From an uncultured Flavobacteriales bacterium (lineage in GTDB: Bacteria; Bacteroidota; Bacteroidia; Flavobacteriales; Crocinitomicaceae): DNA of 12,124 nt. Made by a program: the position numbers and the translations under genes. Location of the stretch: the NCBI GenBank assembly GCA_946478775.1, contig CAMLDR010000132.1, positions 1-12,124 of the forward strand. Direction: 5' to 3'. Every line of letters starts with the position of its first letter. Position 1 is the stretch's first letter. The notes beneath the pieces are model-generated. The model was not told where the DNA came from. It did no database searches and saw nothing but the letters and a program-made list of their open reading frames with translations. Shown here piece after piece: positions 6,434 through 12,124 of the stretch.

Positions 6434-7628
6434 GGGGCGTATTTACTTTTTTAGAATCCGCTTCTTGCATCGAATCACCAGTCACCCTCCTTAATCCTCC
6501 CTCAAGGGAGGAAACAAAAAAACTGCGGTCCCAGTCTTTCCAGACAGCTTCGTAGCCTTTATCCCGGATCAACTGAGCAATTTCTACTACCGGGCGTTCA
6601 TCTGAAATTTCGAACTGTTCTAACGACTCGGGTTCTACCACATATCCACCAGGATTTGTTTTGGAACCGGCACTCATCGTTGTCACTCCCAAAGGAATGA
6701 CGTGATCTCTGAAATGCTCCGATTCGCGTGTAGACACGGATAATTCGATATCTTCATTAAACAAGCGGTAAGCGCAGATTAACTGCACCAATTCACGATC
6801 CCCTACAATGACATTGGGTTCAATAATTCCTTCAGCAGGGCGCATACGCGGGAACGAGATCGAATATTTGGTTTGCCAATAGCGTTTTTGCAAATAATCC
6901 AAATGCATGGCACAAAAGAACGAATCTGTCCGCCAGTCTTCCAAGCCCAATAACACCCCCAGGCCAATTTTATGAATCCCGGCTTCCCCACAGCGATCCG
7001 GTGTATCGATCCGGTATTCGAAATTCGATTTCTTTCCTTTCGGATGGTATGCTTTATACACCTCCTGGTGATAGGTTTCCTGGTAAACGAGCACCGAATA
7101 AACTCCGGCCTCATGCAACTCCTTATATTCGTCCGTTTCCAAAGGCTGAACCTCCATGGAAATATTCGCAAAATCGGTTCGCATCAGTTCCAAAGCATGC
7201 TTGAAATAGGACATATGAACCGACTGATTTGCTTCTCCGGTCACCAGCAAAATGTGATTGAACCCTTTTTCTTTCAGGAAATCAACCTCTTTTCGAATCT
7301 CATCATCCGTCAGGGTTTTACGCCTGATCTTATTATCGAAACTGAAACCGCAGTAAGTGCAGATATTGTTGCATTCATTACTCAGATACATGGGCGTATA
7401 GAGCTGAATGGTTTTTCCAAAACGTTTTTTCGTCAGCGCATGACTTTCCTGGGCCATTTGTTCCAGGTAAGGTTCTGCCGCAGGAGAAATCAATGCTTTA
7501 AAATCTTCCAGATCACGTTTTTTGGAAGCCAAAGCACGCTCCACATCTGCAGCGGTTTTGCTGTAGATCGAAGACTTCATTTCGTCCCAGTTTGTCGTAT
7601 TGAAAATTTCTTTAAAATTCATTTTCAT
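6426..7628 (-). CDS. thiH: 2-iminoacetate synthase, with a repeat-encoded C-terminal tail
   Basis: This radical-SAM enzyme splits tyrosine to dehydroglycine (2-iminoacetate) and p-cresol and supplies the glycine-derived part of the thiazole. The [4Fe-4S]/SAM motif CxxxCxxC is clear in SNECNNICTYCGF (C86, C90, C93). Other blocks typical of ThiH are VTGEAN (129-134), MEVQPL, VYQETYH (181-187), YSISFPRMRPAEG (255-267), STRESE and TTMSAGSKTNPGGY (316-329). The conserved part appears to end with AVWKDWDRSF near residue 370. The last ~30 residues include VSSLEGGLRRVTG (372-384), which is encoded by repeat copy B. That makes the protein 400 residues, longer than the ~377 of E. coli ThiH. The ATG at 7628 is used; M3 at 7622 is also possible. 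It overlaps thiF by 8 bases and follows thiG after 51 bases. Confidence 0.95.
   Translation of the reverse strand: MKMNFKEIFNTTNWDEMKSSIYSKTAADVERALASKKRDLEDFKALISPAAEPYLEQMAQESHALTKKRFGKTIQLYTPMYLSNECNNICTYCGFSFDNKIRRKTLTDDEIRKEVDFLKEKGFNHILLVTGEANQSVHMSYFKHALELMRTDFANISMEVQPLETDEYKELHEAGVYSVLVYQETYHQEVYKAYHPKGKKSNFEYRIDTPDRCGEAGIHKIGLGVLLGLEDWRTDSFFCAMHLDYLQKRYWQTKYSISFPRMRPAEGIIEPNVIVGDRELVQLICAYRLFNEDIELSVSTRESEHFRDHVIPLGVTTMSAGSKTNPGGYVVEPESLEQFEISDERPVVEIAQLIRDKGYEAVWKDWDRSFFVSSLEGGLRRVTGDSMQEADSKKVNTPHV
6479..6513. repeat. Palindrome-bearing dispersed repeat, copy B (inside the thiH 3' end)
   Basis: This is the second copy of the element at 5661-5695 (32 of 35 bases identical, same orientation). 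The palindrome at 6495-6512 has arms TCCTCCCT and AGGGAGGA around a 2-base centre. On the minus strand it is read in frame as VSSLEGGLRRVTG of ThiH. Copy A would encode the related string SSLEGGSRRV in the equivalent frame. Confidence 0.85.
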
Positions 7629-7655
7629 TGTTTTTGTTTTGAATATAGAGATATG

Positions 7656-7677
7656 AGGACACGAAGCATCGCGTCCT
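7656..7677. repeat. Degenerate copy of the GGGACGCGATG palindrome between thiG and thiH
   Basis: This 22-base imperfect palindrome (arms AGGACACGAAG and CATCGCGTCCT, two mismatched pairs) has a right arm matching that of the perfect palindrome at 9887-9908 except for the last base. It fills much of the 51-base thiG-thiH gap, the widest junction in the visible operon. In mRNA it would form a hairpin just before the thiH start region. It may be a decayed dispersed repeat, an RNA-processing or expression-tuning element, or both. Confidence 0.6.
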
Positions 7678-7679
7678 TG

Positions 7680-8444
7680 TCACATATTCAAAAATCCGGT
7701 CAATGGACTGGAAGCATTTGCTGCTTTTGAAATCGCTCCCAAACCTGCTTCATAGGCCATTCTTCCTGATTCCACGGCCATTTTAAAAGCCAAAGCCATT
7801 TCCTTGGGATTCGTAGCAACTGCAATGGCAGTATTTACCAAAACGGCATCGGCACCTAATTCCATAGCATAAGCTGCATGAGACGGGGCTCCAATACCGG
7901 CATCCACAATCACAGGCACACGGCTCTGTTCGATAATTATTTCCAGAAAATCCACCGTTTTCAGTCCTTTATTTGTCCCGATTGGTGCTCCCAAGGGCAT
8001 TACAGCCGCAGTTCCAACATCTTCCAAACGTTTGCACAAAACCGGATCAGCGTGAATGTAGGGCAGAATGATAAATCCTAATTTTGCCAATTCTTCTGTC
8101 GCTTTCAGGGTTTCTATCGGGTCCGGAAGTAAATACCTGGGATCCGGATGGATTTCCAGTTTCAGCCAATTCGTTTCCATTGCTTCACGTGCCAGTTGTG
8201 CTGCAAAAACTGCTTCTTTCGCATTCCGGGCCCCGGAAGTATTGGGTAATAAGTTAATGTGCCCGTGTTTCAAATGTGACAATAAATCGTCAGTTTCGGT
8301 CTCCAGGTCTACGCGCTTCAATGCCACAGTTACCAACTCGGAACTCGAAGCTAAAACAGCTTCTTCCATTTGTTTGGACGAACCGAATTTTCCTGTTCCC
8401 AAAAACAAACGCGACTTAAATTCTTTATTTGCTATTCTAAGCAT
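7680..8444 (-). CDS. thiG: Thiazole synthase
   Basis: The protein has 254 residues, the usual ThiG length. It builds the thiazole phosphate ring from 1-deoxyxylulose 5-phosphate, 2-iminoacetate and sulfur carried on ThiS thiocarboxylate. Visible signatures are [10 protein letters not shown] (11-20), [14 protein letters not shown] (66-79), the Schiff-base Lys in [10 protein letters not shown] (K95), [14 protein letters not shown] (148-161), and the phosphate-binding barrel end [29 protein letters not shown] (in two halves, 180-208), then [16 protein letters not shown]. No key block is missing. The ATG at 8444 lies inside the end of thiE (ATGCTTAG, 8-base overlap), the same arrangement as thiH-thiF, so coupled translation is likely. 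Its partners ThiH and ThiF follow directly; ThiS was not found in the window. Confidence 0.97.
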   Translation of the reverse strand: MLRIANKEFKSRLFLGTGKFGSSKQMEEAVLASSSELVTVALKRVDLETETDDLLSHLKHGHINLLPNTSGARNAKEAVFAAQLAREAMETNWLKLEIHPDPRYLLPDPIETLKATEELAKLGFIILPYIHADPVLCKRLEDVGTAAVMPLGAPIGTNKGLKTVDFLEIIIEQSRVPVIVDAGIGAPSHAAYAMELGADAVLVNTAIAVATNPKEMALAFKMAVESGRMAYEAGLGAISKAANASSPLTGFLNM

Positions 8445-9066
8445 AATTCAATGTTTGATCAATTTCACTTACTAATGTTCTTCTGTCTGCGGCATTTGAA
8501 ATCATTCCGGAAACAGCAATTCCATAAACGCCTGTTCTTCTCAGCAGCTGAACATCGCTTTGGACAATTCCTCCGATTGCATAAATCGGAATAGACAATC
8601 CAAGCAGTTCCAGTTCTTTGGTGATTCGCTGGTATCCTTCAAATCCTAAAAGCGGACTCAGTTTTTCCTTGGTGGAAGTAAAACGCAATGGGCCCAATCC
8701 CACATAATCACATTTTTCCTGAATACGCCGGATTACATCTTCCAAAGTATTCGTCGTTCCTCCGATTATTTTTGAAGTTCCTAAAGCTTTACGGGCTTCT
8801 TCAATGGAAGAGTCCGTTAAACCCAGGTGAACTCCATCAGCATCTGCTTCTTTCGCGATTTCAATCGAATCATTGATGATCAGCACTGCAGAGCCGTAAG
8901 TGCACCAAATCCTGGCTTGCTTTGCTACGGCCAGCATTTCTTCTTTTGAACCGTTCTTAAAACGGACCTGGATCATTTTACAACCTGCTTCCAAAGCATT
9001 TAAAATGTTTTCCTTCTGCTCTTCAACAGTATCTCCATGAGAGATGTATTGGATCTTACTCAGCAT
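8437..9066 (-). CDS. thiE: Thiamine phosphate synthase
   Basis: The protein has 209 residues. It joins HMP pyrophosphate to thiazole phosphate, giving thiamine phosphate. Of the two ThiE-family genes here this one keeps the canonical catalytic set: IQVRFKN (32-38, diphosphate-binding Arg/Lys), [22 protein letters not shown] (with the Asn-Asp pair at 65-66), IGGTTNT (101-107), [21 protein letters not shown] (with the T-S-T-K loop around 130-133) and YAIGGI (162-167). GTTNT replaces the more usual GxSxH block, a variation worth noting but within a recognisable frame. The gene overlaps thiD by 11 bases at its 5' end and thiG by 8 bases at its 3' end. It is called thiE with high confidence because the diverged paralogue is two genes upstream. 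Confidence 0.93.
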   Translation of the reverse strand: MLSKIQYISHGDTVEEQKENILNALEAGCKMIQVRFKNGSKEEMLAVAKQARIWCTYGSAVLIINDSIEIAKEADADGVHLGLTDSSIEEARKALGTSKIIGGTTNTLEDVIRRIQEKCDYVGLGPLRFTSTKEKLSPLLGFEGYQRITKELELLGLSIPIYAIGGIVQSDVQLLRRTGVYGIAVSGMISNAADRRTLVSEIDQTLNYA

Positions 9067-9814
9067 GATACGCTAATAAATATTCGTTACTTGAAAGTCT
9101 TTTTTCTATATACATTTTCGCGTCCTGGCATGCTTCGAGCAATGGTTTACCCAATGCAAGGTTAGAGGCAATTGCTGAAGACAGGATACAGCCTGAGCCA
9201 TGTTTTGCCGCAAGCCCGGAAGAATCTGATTTGGAAGGGATTTCCCTGGGGATCCCGCCTTCAAATAACAGATCAACACCCAAGCGCGAAGAACTGTGTC
9301 CGCCTTTTAAAAGCACATTAGCCAATGGAGCCAATTGGAACGCCGCTTCAATTTCGTCATCTGTTTTTGAAATCCTTCTTACTTCATGCACATTCGGTGT
9401 AATCAGGTCAATCATTCCCAGTACCTGATCCACTATTTCTTTATTCCAGCTTTCATGCAGTACAAATCCGGAAGATGCAGCTAAAACCGGGTCCCAAACG
9501 ATCGGGACAGACGGTTTTGATCTTTTTACAAGCGATACCAGTTCCAATAAGGTGTCCAGGTTCTCTACAATTCCAATTTTTACCGCTGAAATTTCGCAGG
9601 TATCCAAAACAGGTTGCAATTGAGCAATAATTGCCTGTTTATCAAACCAATCTACTGAAAGAAAATCCGTTTCCGTCTGATTGGTGTTTGCTGTTAAAAC
9701 GGCCATGCCTACGCAATGATGCTGCTCAAAGGTTTTCACATCTGCAAGCACGCCGGCTCCACCCGTTGGGTCGAAACCTGCAATGCTGAGAACTATGGGT
9801 CGTTTGTATTTCAT
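9056..9814 (-). CDS. thiD: Hydroxymethylpyrimidine/phosphomethylpyrimidine kinase
   Basis: The protein has 252 residues, close to the usual ThiD length (~266). It phosphorylates HMP to HMP-P and then to HMP-PP, the pyrimidine substrate of ThiE. Ribokinase-fold signatures are SIAGFDPTGGAGVLADVKTF (10-29), VKIGIVEN, VWDPVLAASSG (107-116), LITPNVHEV (138-145), LLKGGH (168-173), and the anion-hole/catalytic block AKHGSGCILSSAIASNLALG (203-222). The usual HGTGCTLSSA reads HGSGCILSSA here, a conservative change that keeps the Cys (C209). No domain is fused to it, unlike ThiDE or ThiDN proteins. The ATG at 9814 follows the ThiE/TenI-like stop by 8 bases, and the 3' end overlaps thiE by 11 bases. Confidence 0.96.
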   Translation of the reverse strand: MKYKRPIVLSIAGFDPTGGAGVLADVKTFEQHHCVGMAVLTANTNQTETDFLSVDWFDKQAIIAQLQPVLDTCEISAVKIGIVENLDTLLELVSLVKRSKPSVPIVWDPVLAASSGFVLHESWNKEIVDQVLGMIDLITPNVHEVRRISKTDDEIEAAFQLAPLANVLLKGGHSSSRLGVDLLFEGGIPREIPSKSDSSGLAAKHGSGCILSSAIASNLALGKPLLEACQDAKMYIEKRLSSNEYLLAYHAE

Positions 9815-9822
9815 TGATTGTT

Positions 9823-10475
9823 TTAAAATGTCAATTTGTTGGAGATATGATTGTTGGGGGTATGATTGTTGAGGGTATGATTGTTGGGGACGCGATGCAT
9901 CGCGTCCCTACAGTGATTATATGCATTTATTGGATCTGAATGATTCCAAATGGCTCCCAATAACGCTGCTCCGTCAAAACCCATTTGAATTACCTGTGCC
10001 ACATTATCTGCCGCGATTCCACCCAAACCGATCAATTTTGTTTGTGTATTCTGACGGTTTTCCAAATCAAATTTCACCGCTTTATAATCTGTTTTCGAAA
10101 TACTGTCAAAAACAGGGCTTAAAAAAGCATAGGCAAAATGAGCAGGTAATTCGTTGAATTCTTCCAAAATGTGGACTGAGGTGGAATAAACCTCCTTCCT
10201 GCTTTTACCCGACCAATTTTGCGTTTTCCAGGCTTCGCGATCTCTTTCTGAATAATGAAAACGGTTCAACCCAATACTCCTTCCCCATACATGATCGTGA
10301 TGCAAAACCAGCCTGGAATGATATTCCGGGTCGATTCCTTCAATCCACTTCACCAACGATTTTTCGTCTGTCCCATACTTTCGAATATGGAACAGATCTA
10401 GCCCGGAAAGGAACAATTGATTCACAATCTGTGCTTCACCGGTTCTGAAATCGCTATCTGAAATGACAATCAGCA

Positions 10476-10476
<1 letters not shown>
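9823..10476 (-). CDS. Divergent ThiE/TenI-family protein with repeat-encoded Asn/His tail
   Basis: The protein has 217 residues; about 188 align by eye with the thiamine phosphate synthase/TenI barrel: LFHIRKYG (28-35; compare QLREK), YSTSVHILEEFNEL (97-110; compare GxSxHsxeE), FAYAFLSPVFDSISKTD (114-130; compare YxxxGPVFxTxTK) and LIGLGGIAADNVAQVIQMGFDGAALLGAIW (in two halves, 148-177). The Asn-Asp pair of ThiE is replaced by LHHDHV (58-63), and the T-x-T-K loop is weak. A complete ThiE lies nearby, so this copy may be a TenI-like thiazole tautomerase or a divergent accessory enzyme; the sequence does not settle which. The tail (residues 189-217) is encoded by the palindrome and 15-base repeats. 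The start overlaps the thiC stop (TAATG). Confidence 0.8.
9831..9890. repeat. 15-base tandem repeat at the 3' end of the ThiE/TenI-like gene
   Basis: Three clear copies of TATGATTGTTGGGGG-type units occupy 9846-9860, 9861-9875 and 9876-9890, with one or two changes between copies. A more drifted unit is visible at 9831-9845. Being five codons long, the unit is translated on the minus strand as PNNHT/LNNHT/PNNHI/SNKLT. It abuts the perfect palindrome at 9887-9908. Confidence 0.85.
9887..9908. repeat. Perfect 22-base palindrome inside the ThiE/TenI-like coding end
   Basis: GGGACGCGATG and CATCGCGTCCC are exact reverse complements with no spacer. On the minus strand it encodes part of GDAMHRVP-like sequence (in frame: RDAMHRVP). 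A decayed relative lies at 7656-7677. Two related copies in one operon suggest a dispersed genomic repeat. Confidence 0.85.

Positions 10477-12124
<1,648 letters not shown>

Noticed and set aside
6972..7730. Long rightward open frame (252 codons) antisense to thiH
   Set aside because: The translation has no recognisable family, is rich in Phe/Ile/Arg as expected for the complement of a coding strand, and lies opposite an unmistakable radical-SAM gene.
9420..9800. CTGAGA- and ACCTGATC-like words recalling a TPP riboswitch
   Set aside because: They lie inside thiD on the strand opposite to transcription, in the wrong order and about 350 bases apart, with no supporting stems.
9846..9890. Tandem 15-base units considered as a small CRISPR array
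   Set aside because: The units are directly adjacent with no spacers and are too short for CRISPR repeats.

Overview
The window looks like chromosomal DNA from a member of the Bacteroidota, most likely a flavobacterium. Three observations point there. The first gene ends in a CHU_C-type (gliding-motility-associated) C-terminal domain, a sorting signal known from this phylum. Two genes have upstream matches to the Bacteroidota promoter element TAnnTTTG rather than a classical -10 box. The thiamine gene order, with two ThiE-family genes in one run, is one I associate with this group. The genus cannot be fixed from the sequence; Crocinitomicaceae/Fluviicola-like is only a guess.

Left part (1-3932). 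A secreted, repeat-rich surface protein lacking its 5' end reads rightwards and ends at 1226. It meets, tail to tail, three leftward envelope genes: a secreted NlpC/P60-like cysteine peptidase candidate (3932-3381), a membrane-anchored lysozyme-like protein (about 3230-2103), and a secreted phosphodiester-glycosidase-like protein (2125-1235). The last probably starts at a TTG that overlaps the end of the lysozyme-like gene. The three suggest work on cell-envelope glycans.

Middle (3990-5638). Three small rightward genes follow: a two-helix membrane protein of unknown function, a DUF1456/YehS-family protein with a clear promoter placed so close to its ATG that the mRNA may be leaderless, and a second two-helix membrane protein of unknown function.

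Right part (5723-12124). A tightly packed leftward thiamine operon occupies the rest: thiC (5' end outside the window), a divergent ThiE/TenI-like gene, thiD, thiE, thiG, thiH and thiF. ThiC makes the pyrimidine HMP-P and ThiD phosphorylates it. ThiF (with ThiS, not seen here), ThiH and ThiG make the thiazole phosphate. ThiE joins the two. Most junctions overlap by 1 to 11 bases. The expected thiS and any TPP riboswitch would lie beyond 12124.

The least ordinary signal is a set of palindromic repeats at thiamine gene junctions. One family occurs as two direct copies bracketing thiF: one is translated as the C-terminal tail of ThiH, the other lies in the convergent 3' region. Another palindrome, with an adjoining 15-base tandem repeat, is translated as an Asn/His-rich tail on the ThiE/TenI-like protein, and a decayed copy sits between thiG and thiH. 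Every stretch of the window lies within 300 bases of a gene.
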